DNA from: Vibrio ziniensis
Lineage (GTDB): Bacteria; Pseudomonadota; Gammaproteobacteria; Enterobacterales; Vibrionaceae
Length of the DNA stretch: 64,000 nt
Direction: 5' to 3'
Assembly (NCBI RefSeq): GCF_011064285.1
Contig: NZ_CP049332.1
Location: 1,054,001-1,118,000 of the forward strand
The position numbers were made by a program, and so were the translations under genes. The notes beneath the pieces are model-generated. The model saw only the letters and a list, made by a program, of their open reading frames with translations, was not told where the DNA came from and did no database searches. Positions 10,312-18,691 of the stretch are shown here, piece after piece; within the stretch, counting starts at the first letter, position 1, and every line of letters starts with the position of its first letter.

Positions 10312-10779
10312 ATGTCTAAACATACTGCTAAAGTGTCGTGGTGTCGTAGGGACGGCGAAGTATTTAGCGATAACAAATATAGCCGTGCACACATATGGGA
10401 ATTTGATGGTGGCGTCGTCGTTCCTGCCTCTCCTTCTCCCAGCGTTGTTCCTCTACCTTATTCCGTTGAAGCCAATGTAGATCCTGAGGAAGCATTTGTC
10501 GCAGCTCTGTCTAGTTGTCACATGCTTGTTTTTCTTTCTATCGCTGCGAAGAAACGCTATGTTGTTGACGGATATAGTGATGAAGCAGAAGGTTTGCTTG
10601 AGCTTGATGAGCAAAATAAAGAATCTATCACCAAAGTTGTGTTACGACCCAAAGTAACCTTTGTCGGGGAAAATAAACCAAGTATACAAATACTGGAAAA
10701 AATGCATCACCAAGCGCATGAAAACTGTTTTATTGCTAACTCAGTAAAAACGAAAGTTATTACAGAAATTGTTTATTAA
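10312..10779 (+). CDS. OsmC-family peroxiredoxin-like protein
   Basis: About 155 residues of the OsmC/Ohr fold. The two redox cysteines are in SSCHMLVFLSIAAKK and HENCFIAN, the expected spacing for thiol-dependent hydroperoxide reduction. Starting at the ATG at 10312 (MSKHTAKVSWCRRDGE) fits the family better than the upstream ATG at 10291, which lacks a ribosome-binding site. It ends 16 bp before the DJ-1 gene, so the pair is probably one oxidative-stress operon. Confidence 0.85.
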   Translation: MSKHTAKVSWCRRDGEVFSDNKYSRAHIWEFDGGVVVPASPSPSVVPLPYSVEANVDPEEAFVAALSSCHMLVFLSIAAKKRYVVDGYSDEAEGLLELDEQNKESITKVVLRPKVTFVGENKPSIQILEKMHHQAHENCFIANSVKTKVITEIVY

Positions 10780-10795
10780 GGATTAAGGGCTAACA

Positions 10796-11374
10796 ATGAA
10801 AATAGGGATATTTGTTTATGACAACGCTGAAGTGTTGGATTTTGCTGGCCCCTTTGAAGTGTTCAGTACAGCTAAGAGGCTTGCAGGCAATGATTGGGAG
10901 GTACTACTTATTGCCGAACAGCAAACTTTGGTCAGGGCTCGTGGTGGGTTTGACGTTCAACCGCATTTCTCGTTCGATAGCACACCAAATATAGATGTTT
11001 TGATCATTGTTGGTGGTGTTCATAATGAAGAAGTGAAAAAGTCAAAAGTCATAGATTGGATTAAAAACTTGGTACCCAATACGAACATGGTAGCTTCAGT
11101 TTGTACTGGTGCATTTTTGTTAGCTAAAGCGGGTGTAATCACTGATCATTGTGTGACGACTCATTGGGAAGATATCGCTGATTTGAGAGCGGAATTTCCG
11201 TTGTTGGAGGTTAAGGAAAACGTACGATGGGTTAAACAAGGAAACATAGTTACTTCTGCTGGAATTTCCGCGGGCATCGATATGAGTTTATTTTTAGTAT
11301 CTGAGATTGCTTCTATGGACTTAGCATTAAAGACAGCCAAACAAATGGATTATGATTGGCAGAAAAATTCTTAA
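10796..11374 (+). CDS. DJ-1/PfpI-family protein
   Basis: 192 residues of the class-I glutamine-amidotransferase-like fold. The N-terminus (FVYDNAEVLDFAGPFEVFSTA) and the nucleophile elbow SVCTGAFLLAKAG, with Cys about residue 101, are diagnostic. The later TTHWED and TSAGISAGIDMSLFLV resemble the isonitrile-hydratase-like subgroup. No DNA-binding domain is present, so it is not an AraC-type regulator. AAGGGC precedes the ATG. Likely cotranscribed with the OsmC gene; substrate unknown. Confidence 0.85.
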   Translation: MKIGIFVYDNAEVLDFAGPFEVFSTAKRLAGNDWEVLLIAEQQTLVRARGGFDVQPHFSFDSTPNIDVLIIVGGVHNEEVKKSKVIDWIKNLVPNTNMVASVCTGAFLLAKAGVITDHCVTTHWEDIADLRAEFPLLEVKENVRWVKQGNIVTSAGISAGIDMSLFLVSEIASMDLALKTAKQMDYDWQKNS

Positions 11375-11407
11375 AATATAATGGGTTAGAACACTACTTT
11401 ATCGAGT

Positions 11408-12202
11408 CTAACCACATGCAAGCTGAACTCTTGGGATTACACGTTCAGGTGTACCAAGGAAATATCCTTGATACATATTTAGATTCAGTTCTTTCATAGC
11501 TTCAAACTGCTGCTCAGTTTCTATACCTTCGACAACCGTTTTTGCCTTGGCATTTTGGGCGACTGTGATTGCATCCAGTAAAGGAGTGGTATCACCACTC
11601 ATATATTTATTTAACAGTGTGCGATCAAACTTGATAATATCTGGAGTTATAAGGTCAACTCGTTCTGAGGTAGAAGCGTGTGAACCGTAGTCATCGACGG
11701 CGATATGAAATCCATAGTTGGAAAGTGTTTGTGTCGCTTCTTTTAGCAGCTCATTGTCTTCGGAGTGTTGTTCTACTATCTCCATAACTATCTGGGGACG
11801 TCTAATATTAAGTTCGTTAATACGTGTTGATAAACGGGTTGAGAAGCTTTCGTTTTGTACCAAAAATTGGCCAACCGAAGGTAATAGATTTAAGAAAAGC
11901 CTAATATTTTTAAAAGGGGAGTTAGAAAAATTTCTAACATGAATAGCTCTGCTTAATAATTCGACATTAATTTGATCAATTTGATTAAATTGATCTGAGT
12001 GAAAGAACAAGTCAGGTCGGATTTGTCTTTGCCCATTTGTATATATTCTAACCAAAGCTTCTACACCAACGATTCGTTTTTCTCTCGAAAAGATTGGTTG
12101 GAAAACACTGCGTAGCGTCATCTGTTTATAATGAGCTATATATTGTCCCGCATTATCGATACTAATGTGTTTATCGAACTGGTGTCTCTGAGTAAGAATC
12201 AT
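11408..12202 (-). CDS. EAL-domain c-di-GMP phosphodiesterase
   Basis: 264 residues, essentially a stand-alone EAL domain with a short N-terminal extension and no membrane or sensor domain. Most catalytic positions appear kept: EAL (48-50, in EALVR), the Asn in FLNLLPS, the Glu in MEIVEQH, DD in VDDYGS, the Lys in IIKFDR, the Glu in VVEGIE and QGYFLG. It should therefore hydrolyse c-di-GMP to pGpG, though loop 6 (YGSHASTSERV) is not the usual DFGTGYSS. Its upstream region holds an unusual cluster of GATC sites. Confidence 0.85.
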   Translation of the reverse strand: MILTQRHQFDKHISIDNAGQYIAHYKQMTLRSVFQPIFSREKRIVGVEALVRIYTNGQRQIRPDLFFHSDQFNQIDQINVELLSRAIHVRNFSNSPFKNIRLFLNLLPSVGQFLVQNESFSTRLSTRINELNIRRPQIVMEIVEQHSEDNELLKEATQTLSNYGFHIAVDDYGSHASTSERVDLITPDIIKFDRTLLNKYMSGDTTPLLDAITVAQNAKAKTVVEGIETEQQFEAMKELNLNMYQGYFLGTPERVIPRVQLACG

Positions 12203-12315
12203 ATAATCAGCTAAATCCCAAAAATAATATTTAATTTACGCATCCATACGTCAATTTGTTTTGATTCACGTCATAGTATTGACGATATTAATATTCTGTC
12301 AATAATTAATAAACG

Positions 12316-12477
12316 GATCATGAATTTCAGAAGATCTAAATAATGATCCTTGATGTGATCTGTATTTGTCTAGATCATGATCTAAAAATAAATAATTTTA
12401 TCATATTGATAATGCTGAATTAAATTTATTAATAATTTGTTTTTTAATGATCTGATGACTGAAATTACAATACGATC
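12316..12477. promoter_or_regulatory. GATC cluster with perfect palindrome upstream of the EAL gene
   Basis: Part of a 333-bp AT-rich gap (12203-12535) without a gene. Eight GATC sites occur at 12316, 12333, 12345, 12357, 12373, 12379, 12449 and 12474, six of them within 67 bp; chance would give about one per 256 bp. The pair at 12373/12379 lies in a 14-bp perfect palindrome, TAGATCATGATCTA (12371-12384). This looks like a Dam-sensitive control region or an operator array for the EAL gene. Nothing else recognisable in the gap. Confidence 0.5.
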
Positions 12478-12535
12478 ACCTTTATTTAATTGAGTAATAA
12501 AATCTCTGAAAGTTGATATGCTTCAAGTTTATTTT

Positions 12536-13330
12536 TTAGCGATCGTCAAAAAAATCTTTATTTCTTATGTAGCGGCTCATTAAATGATATGAAAATGGTC
12601 TTATAGCCCATGAAACGATACTTTTGCCCAATCGAAGAAGCGTTGGTGTATTTTCATACACTCTTTCATTATGTAACCATAGCAATTTTCCAACATGCCA
12701 ATAATAAAACGGTAAAGGTGGTAGAAAAGTAACAATATCAAGATCACAACATACACGATAAGTTTTATGAGCAAGTAAATATCGCTTTCTAAATTGGTAT
12801 CCACCTATTGCAGGTTGGCCAAATGTCACGACTCTCTTAATTGATTTAGGATATTTCTTCTCAACTAAATCAGCGAGTACCGTACTAATTGCTCCTCCAG
12901 ATGAATGACCCGTAAAAGTGATTTTCTTATTTAGTTCAATGTGAGGGACAATGTAGCTCAATAACCGCTCGTAAACGCTTAAACCTAGTTTGTCACTATT
13001 GTAGCCAGGGAGGCTTTCTTGCAATATCAACAATGAATAACCAGCATGAATAGGATAATTCGTACCCAGTGTTTTAGGTGTAATCTGCCACATACCAAGA
13101 TTTAATAGCCAGTCCCAAAGAGAATGAGATCCTTTGATTACGACAATAACTTCATCACTCTTTTTGCTCCAAAGAATGCGCATCATCACTTTACCGAAAC
13201 GGTTATAAACAATACGTTGTCCGTTAGGGTCAAATCCGTAGTTGGTTTGCTTAAACACTCTGGGATATGCGAGGTTACACAGCACGGCATATCTTTCGTA
13301 TTGATAGCGCTTTAGGCTTTTCACATTCAA
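12536..13330 (-). CDS. class 3 (alpha/beta hydrolase) lipase-family protein
   Basis: 264 residues with the lipase class 3 layout. The nucleophile elbow is TGHSSGGAIS with Ser143, the acid is probably Asp198 in CCDLDIVTFLPP, and the His is probably His212 in YYWHVGK. VVTFGQPAIGG, typical of class 3 lipases, lies between them. There is no signal peptide, so it is cytoplasmic unless exported by a dedicated system. No adjacent immunity or secretion gene was seen. The ATG lacks a convincing ribosome-binding site. Confidence 0.75.
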   Translation of the reverse strand: MNVKSLKRYQYERYAVLCNLAYPRVFKQTNYGFDPNGQRIVYNRFGKVMMRILWSKKSDEVIVVIKGSHSLWDWLLNLGMWQITPKTLGTNYPIHAGYSLLILQESLPGYNSDKLGLSVYERLLSYIVPHIELNKKITFTGHSSGGAISTVLADLVEKKYPKSIKRVVTFGQPAIGGYQFRKRYLLAHKTYRVCCDLDIVTFLPPLPFYYWHVGKLLWLHNERVYENTPTLLRLGKSIVSWAIRPFSYHLMSRYIRNKDFFDDR

Positions 13331-13431
13331 ATTAACTGGTGGTTTTTACTTACTATGAGACAGAAATATGTAAGGAAAGTGACAGAAAAATAAAAATGGA
13401 AGCATATGAAAAAAGGGCTAGAGATCATTCA

Positions 13432-14067
13432 CTACGCCCACTGTAAGACTGCGTATAGCTGGATATATTTTCTTACTAACTGTTGGTTTTTAGAATGTTT
13501 CAAAGGATGGCCGAATTTGATGTAACAAGGACTAATTTTATAACGCGCTTCTAAAGCTTGAGTTAATAGTGAGTCACTCTCGTAAAGAGTAATGCCTTGA
13601 GCATTGTATTCATCAATTTCATCCGGGAGTTGACCTGTCCACCAATGAAGCAGTTCACGGCTTTTCTGGCTTTTGCTTATCCAATGATCGGTGAGAAGAA
13701 TAAGTAGATCGTTAGGTTGAATGGCAAATGCATACTCTTGTTTCCACTGTGAGATGTCACGCATCAGTTTGTCACGACATGTTTTACCTGCACTGACTAA
13801 ATGATGAGTTAGTATCCAAACGGTACCCATCTCACTGGTTACTCGAAAATGATGTGGCATATCACCATCAAAAGTAGATTCGATGGAATCGTAATCACAG
13901 GCATGACCGAACTCAGTTAATGTTCGTGATAAGCGGCGAGCAAAAGCTAAACCTAAGTGATGTTCACTCATTCCTTTGTTGTGAATGGTAGGATAGTGCT
14001 TTTCACACAACCTCAAGCAATCGGTTTGGAATTCATTGACGCTTTGTGTGACCAAGTCCAGTAACAA
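13432..14067 (-). CDS. hypothetical protein (211 aa)
   Basis: A soluble, mixed alpha/beta protein without signal peptide or membrane helices. It is rich in Trp, His and charged residues (HHFRVTSEMGTVWILTHHLVSAGK). The central part (RDISQWKQEYAFAIQPNDLLILLTDHWIS) could be a compact enzyme-like core, but I do not recognise a family. Monocistronic on the minus strand after the lipase gene; codon use looks native. Confidence 0.55.
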   Translation of the reverse strand: MLLDLVTQSVNEFQTDCLRLCEKHYPTIHNKGMSEHHLGLAFARRLSRTLTEFGHACDYDSIESTFDGDMPHHFRVTSEMGTVWILTHHLVSAGKTCRDKLMRDISQWKQEYAFAIQPNDLLILLTDHWISKSQKSRELLHWWTGQLPDEIDEYNAQGITLYESDSLLTQALEARYKISPCYIKFGHPLKHSKNQQLVRKYIQLYAVLQWA

Positions 14068-14268
14068 TTACTTATTCTCCATAATTTAAGCCTAGTTAGA
14101 GTATCACAGTTACATTTTCTCTCTAGTGCAAAATAGCCGTTTTAGGTCACCAATTCTTGAAATTTATATCTCTCTAAAGGTCTCGTTGAAAACTAGAAGT
14201 AAGTTGGCGTGAAATTCATGATTTTTATTGGCTATAATATCTCCCTAAATTTACTGGGGGATATTGCG

Positions 14269-14517
14269 ATGAGTGACATTGAATTTACTCAACAACAAAA
14301 AGAAGGTTTGACTGCCGCTTTACAGAAATACTGTGCCGATGAGCTTGAAATCGAGATCGAGCAGTTCGATGCTTGGTTCTTGTTAGAATTTGTTACAAAT
14401 AAGATAGGGCCAGTTTATTACAATAAAGGACTCTCAGATGCTCAATCTGTAGTGGAAAGAAAGATGCTAGATATTGCAGATGAACTCTATCAAATTGAAA
14501 AACAAAGTGAATTTTAA
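14269..14517 (+). CDS. DUF2164 family protein
   Basis: 82 residues from the ATG preceded by GGGGGAT (start codon 14269). The core FTQQQKEGLTAALQKYCADELEIEIEQFDAWFLLEFVTNKIGPVYYNKGLSDAQSVVERKM matches the small DUF2164 family, which is common in proteobacteria and has no known function. It is cytoplasmic and acidic. An in-frame ATG 60 bp upstream is less likely because it lacks a ribosome-binding site. Confidence 0.8.
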   Translation: MSDIEFTQQQKEGLTAALQKYCADELEIEIEQFDAWFLLEFVTNKIGPVYYNKGLSDAQSVVERKMLDIADELYQIEKQSEF

Positions 14518-14688
14518 ATCTATCTTCAAATCTATACTCAAATAAGTCATTCAATTTATTTGAACAAGTACTTCAATCTAAATGTATAGCTGCCTGGTAA
14601 ATATTGGTAAATACTCTGTTAACACTATGTATCTAGTGATACTGTCTTGTTGATTAATGGTATCTAAATGGTTTTGAGAGAAGCTGAC

Positions 14689-15222
14689 ATGAGTTCCCAA
14701 GTTACACACTACAATGTTGTATCGCGATATATTCACTGGTTCTCGGCAGTTGTGATTGTTGGAATGTTCGCTGTTGGTCTTTGGATGACGGATCTTTCTT
14801 ATTACAGCTCTTGGTATCAAACAGCTCCACATTGGCATAAGTCAGTTGGTTTGCTTTTAGCAGGCTTAACCGTCTTTCGCATCGTTTGGAAGTTGGTGAC
14901 AGTGTCACCTGGAGTCGAAGGCTCTAAACTCGAACGCATACTGGCAAAGATTGTCCACCTGTTTATCTATTTCGATCTTTTTGTTTTGTTTGCCTCTGGT
15001 TACTTCATATCTACTGAAGATGGACGCGGTATTGATGTCTTTAACTGGTTTACCGTTCCTGGGGCAGGAGCTCTGTTTGAAGGACAAGCAGATCTAGCTG
15101 GCCTCATTCACTTATATGCTGCATGGACTTTGATTCTAGTTGCTGTGGTACATGCGCTTGCAGCATTTAAACACCACTTTGTTAATAAAGATAATACGCT
15201 ACGCAAAATGATAGGAGTATAG
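14689..15222 (+). CDS. yceJ: cytochrome b561 family protein (YceJ-like)
   Basis: Four-helix diheme cytochrome of the inner membrane. Axial-ligand histidines are visible in RYIHWFSAVVIVGMF (helix 1), PHWHKSVGLLLAGLTVFRIVWK (helix 2) and LIHLYAAWTLILVAVVHALAAFKHHF (helix 4). Length (177 aa from the ATG at 14689) and the following yceI gene match the E. coli yceJ-yceI pair. It likely passes electrons between quinone and an unknown periplasmic partner. Only 2 bp separate it from yceI, so the two are cotranscribed. Confidence 0.9.
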   Translation: MSSQVTHYNVVSRYIHWFSAVVIVGMFAVGLWMTDLSYYSSWYQTAPHWHKSVGLLLAGLTVFRIVWKLVTVSPGVEGSKLERILAKIVHLFIYFDLFVLFASGYFISTEDGRGIDVFNWFTVPGAGALFEGQADLAGLIHLYAAWTLILVAVVHALAAFKHHFVNKDNTLRKMIGV

Positions 15223-15224
15223 TA

Positions 15225-15794
15225 ATGAAGAAAACGTTATTGGCAGTTGGATTGACGGCAAGTATGATTGCATCTTTTGGTGCAAGTGCAGCAGACTACG
15301 CAATTGATTCTAAAGGTGCACACGCTTCTATCAACTTCAAAGTTAGTCATTTGGGTTATAGTTTTATTAAAGGACGCTTTAATAAGTTTGATGGTCAATT
15401 CTCTTTTGATGCGAACAGCATTAACACTTCTTCAGTACAAGTAAATGTGGATACAACAAGTCTTGATTCAAACCAAGCTGAACGTGATAAACACATTAGA
15501 AGTGCAGATTTTATTGATGCAGCGAAATTTAGCTCTGCTACTTTCAAGAGCACTAAAGTAGTGGATAAAGGCAACGGTAAACTTGATGTAATAGGGGATT
15601 TAACGCTGCACGGGCATACAAAGAGTATTACAATTGACGCAGAGTTTATTGGCGCTGGTAAGGACCCATGGGGTGGTCAAAGAGCTGGATTTACGGGAAC
15701 AACTCGTCTAGAACTTAAAGATTTCGATATTGCAGTCATGGGACCCGCAAGCTATGTAGATATGGAACTTCATATCGAAGGCATTCAAAAGTAA
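15225..15794 (+). CDS. yceI: YceI-family periplasmic lipid-binding-like protein
   Basis: 189 residues with a classical signal peptide cleaved after ASA (about residue 22), giving a periplasmic protein. The mature part (DSKGAHASINFKVSHLGYSFIKGRFNKFDG, then DKHIRSADFIDAAKFSSATFKS) is the YceI lipocalin-like beta-barrel, which binds polyisoprenoids in characterised homologues. It is paired with the b561 gene and followed by a strong terminator. Function is unsettled; linked to acid or osmotic stress in E. coli. Confidence 0.93.
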   Translation: MKKTLLAVGLTASMIASFGASAADYAIDSKGAHASINFKVSHLGYSFIKGRFNKFDGQFSFDANSINTSSVQVNVDTTSLDSNQAERDKHIRSADFIDAAKFSSATFKSTKVVDKGNGKLDVIGDLTLHGHTKSITIDAEFIGAGKDPWGGQRAGFTGTTRLELKDFDIAVMGPASYVDMELHIEGIQK

Positions 15795-15810
15795 ATAGGT
15801 TTTGATAAGA

Positions 15811-15856
15811 AAAGCCCCTGTTACTTTTATACAGTAACTTAAAGGGGCTTTGTTTT
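15811..15856. terminator. terminator after yceI
   Basis: Outer arms AAAGCCCCT and AGGGGCTTT plus an inner TTACT/AGTAA pairing, followed by TGTTTT. It also lies downstream of the converging FNT-CBS gene and may serve both. Confidence 0.85.
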
Positions 15857-15892
15857 ATTAGCCAACTGATATGTTATTTTTAATATTCGCGG

Positions 15893-17344
15893 TTATGCGC
15901 TTTCAAGCTGTTTTTCTTCGACAATGCTTAAACGTTCACCATAGATTGAGCGAAGAGCTTGAAGTACATGATATCGTTCAACCATTCCAATAAAATGTCC
16001 GTCTTCAAGTACGGGTAATTGATGTGGTTTTTGAACTTTCATACTCTTGGCCCGTTCTTCTACCGATAAAGTGGTGAAGCGAGTAGCAATGCCCATACTG
16101 GTAGTCGGATAAAGTTGTTCTTTATCTATGCATAGGAATTCTGCTACATCGACAAGCTTGTCATTTACGTCTATAGCGATGACGTCTCGAGACATCAAGT
16201 CAACGACTTTTTGATCTTTAGTTGGAATGTAGTTTTGGCACCATAACTCAACCATAACGTCATGAGCAGAGAAAATACCAACTAGACGGTTATCCATGTT
16301 GACTACCGCTGCAACCGTCACGTGATTATCAAGAAGTTTATCGATAGCGGTTTGAACTGGCATATCTGCACTAATTCTAAGTGGGTTTGGATCCATAATG
16401 TCTTTCATTGTGATGGTATTGTTCATAGTTATATCCTTAACTGACGTTACTGGTGTTGTTTGAGTAATTGTTGATATTTGGGTTGAGATAAGCTTCGGAC
16501 GGCTGTAAATAGACCAGTTTGCTAAACCAACTAAAACTGCACCGCCAACGATATTTCCGAATGTCACAGGTATTAAATTAGCTGTAACGAAATGAAATAC
16601 GTTGAGGTCTGAATACGCCGAAGCGCTGGTGCCGATTTGCTGCCAGAAAGAATCTGGTGCAAAGTTTTGGATCACTATACCTAGTGGAACCATAAACATA
16701 TTGGCTACACAGTGCTCAAAGCCACTTGATACAAACATTGCAACGGGCATAATGGTCATCACTGCCTTAGTCATTGCATTTGCAGAACTAAAAGTTAACC
16801 AGATTGCAAGGCACACCAATAAATTACAAAGAACGCCAAGAGCAAAAGCTTGCAAAGTAGTGTGGTGTAATTTGTGTTGAGCGATGTTTAGTGCATTTAA
16901 GCCCCATTGACCATGATCTAATTGATACAAGCCTGCCGCTGTAACCAGTAAAAGTAAAAACATTGCCCCAATAAAATTGCCGACATAAACCTTCCCCCAA
17001 ACAGTAAGCATTTTTTTAAAGCTAATTTGCTTGTTTGCCCAAGAGATGCTGGACAATACTGAACTGGTAAATAGCTCTCCGCCACAAATGACAATTAGTA
17101 TCAGACCCATGCTAAATGCTAATCCACCAACAAAACGATTAAGTCCCCATTCCGCATTTGCGTTACCGGTAGTCACTGTGATGTAAAACAGAAATGCTAA
17201 CCCAATAAATGCTCCAGCCATGATGGCTAGGCTTATCGTCATACCGCTGGATTTTTGCGCTTTGCTGAGTGCGAATTTCTCAGCTTCCACCATCATCTCT
17301 TTTGGCGAAAAATAATGTTGATTGTAAGACTCAGCTGACGCCAT
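15893..17344 (-). CDS. formate/nitrite transporter fused to a CBS-domain pair
   Basis: 483 residues. Residues about 30-275 are a six-helix FNT channel (FocA/NirC type): FVGGLAFSMGLILIVICGGELFTSS, then the Asn-rich LTFSSANAMTK and PVTFGNIVGG loops. Residues about 312-475 are two CBS domains (MKDIMDPNPLRISADMPVQTAIDKLLDNHVTVAAVV; VVDLMSRDVIAIDVNDKLVDVAEFL). CBS pairs bind adenine nucleotides, so channel activity could be gated by energy state. Most FNT proteins are about 280 aa without CBS. A strong ribosome-binding site lies inside the gene at the junction. A LysR gene diverges from it. Confidence 0.85.
   Translation of the reverse strand: MASAESYNQHYFSPKEMMVEAEKFALSKAQKSSGMTISLAIMAGAFIGLAFLFYITVTTGNANAEWGLNRFVGGLAFSMGLILIVICGGELFTSSVLSSISWANKQISFKKMLTVWGKVYVGNFIGAMFLLLLVTAAGLYQLDHGQWGLNALNIAQHKLHHTTLQAFALGVLCNLLVCLAIWLTFSSANAMTKAVMTIMPVAMFVSSGFEHCVANMFMVPLGIVIQNFAPDSFWQQIGTSASAYSDLNVFHFVTANLIPVTFGNIVGGAVLVGLANWSIYSRPKLISTQISTITQTTPVTSVKDITMNNTITMKDIMDPNPLRISADMPVQTAIDKLLDNHVTVAAVVNMDNRLVGIFSAHDVMVELWCQNYIPTKDQKVVDLMSRDVIAIDVNDKLVDVAEFLCIDKEQLYPTTSMGIATRFTTLSVEERAKSMKVQKPHQLPVLEDGHFIGMVERYHVLQALRSIYGERLSIVEEKQLESA
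16424..16438 (-). promoter_or_regulatory. internal ribosome-binding site and ATG at the FNT/CBS junction
   Basis: On the minus strand AAGGA is followed 7 nt later by an in-frame ATG (16426, residue 307), exactly where the CBS part begins (MNNTITMKDIM). Initiation here would make a free 177-residue CBS-domain protein in addition to the fusion. Confidence 0.5.
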
Positions 17345-17447
17345 ATCTGGTCTCCATTTTGCTATTCATATTTATCTCCTTTTTTATAAAACAACACGTT
17401 ATGTGTCATTTCGTAACTAGGTTAGCGTCCTACATTTGGCTAAGTAA

Positions 17448-17486
17448 AATTGATAATATTAAAAGACCCTATCAATTCTGTTGATA
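17448..17486. promoter_or_regulatory. candidate LysR operator between the FNT-CBS gene and the YeiE-like gene
   Basis: AATTGATA and TATCAATT form an 8-bp perfect inverted repeat with a 14-bp spacer (17448-17477). A third half-site, TTGATA (17481-17486), makes a second, closer repeat with the middle one. Three half-sites in the divergent promoter region are typical of LysR binding and activation sites. Confidence 0.5.
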
Positions 17487-17560
17487 TGCTCGGTCTAGTA
17501 GGTAGAATGGATATGTTGCTCAAAGAAGAGCAAGGCTTTGACTAATGGAGAGATGGTGCG

Positions 17561-18466
17561 ATGAGATATTCACTGAAGCAACTGGCTGTATTTGATGCTA
17601 TTGCAGATGTCGGTAGTGTCAGTGTTGCTGCTGAGAAATTATCTTTAACTCAATCAGCGACAAGTATGTCTTTAGCACAACTCGAAAAAATGTTAGGACG
17701 ACCGCTTTTTGAACGTCAAGGTAAGCAAATGGCGTTAACTCATTGGGGAATGTGGCTTCGTCCAAAGGCTAAACGCCTATTACAAGACGCCCAACAAATC
17801 GAAATGGGTTTTTATGATCAGCATTTAGTCAGTGGTGAGATTTCTATAGGAGCAAGTCAAACTCCAGCAGAACATTTAGTGCCTGATCTTATCAGTATTC
17901 TTGATAATGACTTTCCTGAGATCCGAATTGATTTGAAAGTGAAAAGTACTCAAGCAGTAATAGAGGGCGTTTTGGACTACAAATTTGATTTGGGCATTAT
18001 TGAGGGGCGTAGCGATGATAACCGAATTCATCAAGAAGAGTGGTGTCGTGATAATTTAACTGTTATTGCTTCAGCTCATCATCCTTTTGCTAAGCGTACC
18101 ACGGTGAGTCTTGCCCAACTAGAGCAAGCGAAATGGGTATTGCGAGAAAGAGGTTCTGGCACAAGAAAGACTTTTGATAGTTCTATCCACCACCTGATAG
18201 AAGACTTGGATGTGTGGCGTGAGTATGAACATGTTCCTGTTTTGCGTACTCTCGTCGCGAATGGTCCTTATCTGACTTGCCTACCTTATTTAGATGTCGA
18301 ACGTTTTATTGAAATAGGAAAATTGGTCGCATTAAATGTTCCAGAACTCAATATGGAACGAACGCTTTCATTTATTTGGCGAGCAGATATGGCCGAAAAT
18401 CCTTTAGCAGAGTGCATTATGCGTGAAGGCTTTAGAATGATGAAAGGACGCTCTTTATTTTTATAA
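17561..18466 (+). CDS. LysR-family regulator, YeiE-like
   Basis: 301 residues. The N-terminal winged helix (LKQLAVFDAIADVGSVSVAAEKLSLTQSATSMSLAQLEKMLGRPLFER) is followed by a two-lobed effector domain. The effector part aligns with E. coli YeiE, including IGASQTPAEHLVPDL, GIIEG and WVLRERGSGTRKTFD; YeiE has been described as a sulfite-responsive regulator. GGAGAGATG lies upstream of the ATG. Divergent from the FNT-CBS gene, which is its most likely target. Confidence 0.85.
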   Translation: MRYSLKQLAVFDAIADVGSVSVAAEKLSLTQSATSMSLAQLEKMLGRPLFERQGKQMALTHWGMWLRPKAKRLLQDAQQIEMGFYDQHLVSGEISIGASQTPAEHLVPDLISILDNDFPEIRIDLKVKSTQAVIEGVLDYKFDLGIIEGRSDDNRIHQEEWCRDNLTVIASAHHPFAKRTTVSLAQLEQAKWVLRERGSGTRKTFDSSIHHLIEDLDVWREYEHVPVLRTLVANGPYLTCLPYLDVERFIEIGKLVALNVPELNMERTLSFIWRADMAENPLAECIMREGFRMMKGRSLFL

Positions 18467-18587
18467 AGGTTTTGGTGACTGGCGTTACATCTGCAGTATG
18501 GATCAACGAGTTTTCTTAATTACTATTTATGTTGATTTATCATTTACGTCACTAGATTTCTGCAAATGCAATATTAATTACATTATC

Positions 18588-18607
18588 AATGTGATTTGTA
18601 TCACATT
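18588..18607 (+). promoter_or_regulatory. near-consensus CRP-binding site
   Basis: TGTGA and TCACA separated by 6 bp (18590-18605), extended by AA and TT on each side. This is a symmetric match to the cAMP-CRP consensus, about 85 bp upstream of the chosen start of the DUF1097 gene. Confidence 0.75.
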
Positions 18608-18691
18608 AAAATAATTGAGCAATCATTAGTATCTCACCTCGATTCACTGTTGCGGCTTTTATTCACTAGAAGACGTTTCGTAGAGGGTATG

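Noticed and set aside
11384..11413. Terminator between the DJ-1 and EAL genes
   Set aside because: GGTTAGA/TCTAACC can pair but the loop is long, there is no T run and it overlaps the EAL stop.
12536..13330. Lipase gene as a type VI secretion effector
   Set aside because: No adjacent immunity, VgrG, PAAR or adaptor gene; only the lipase fold is supported.
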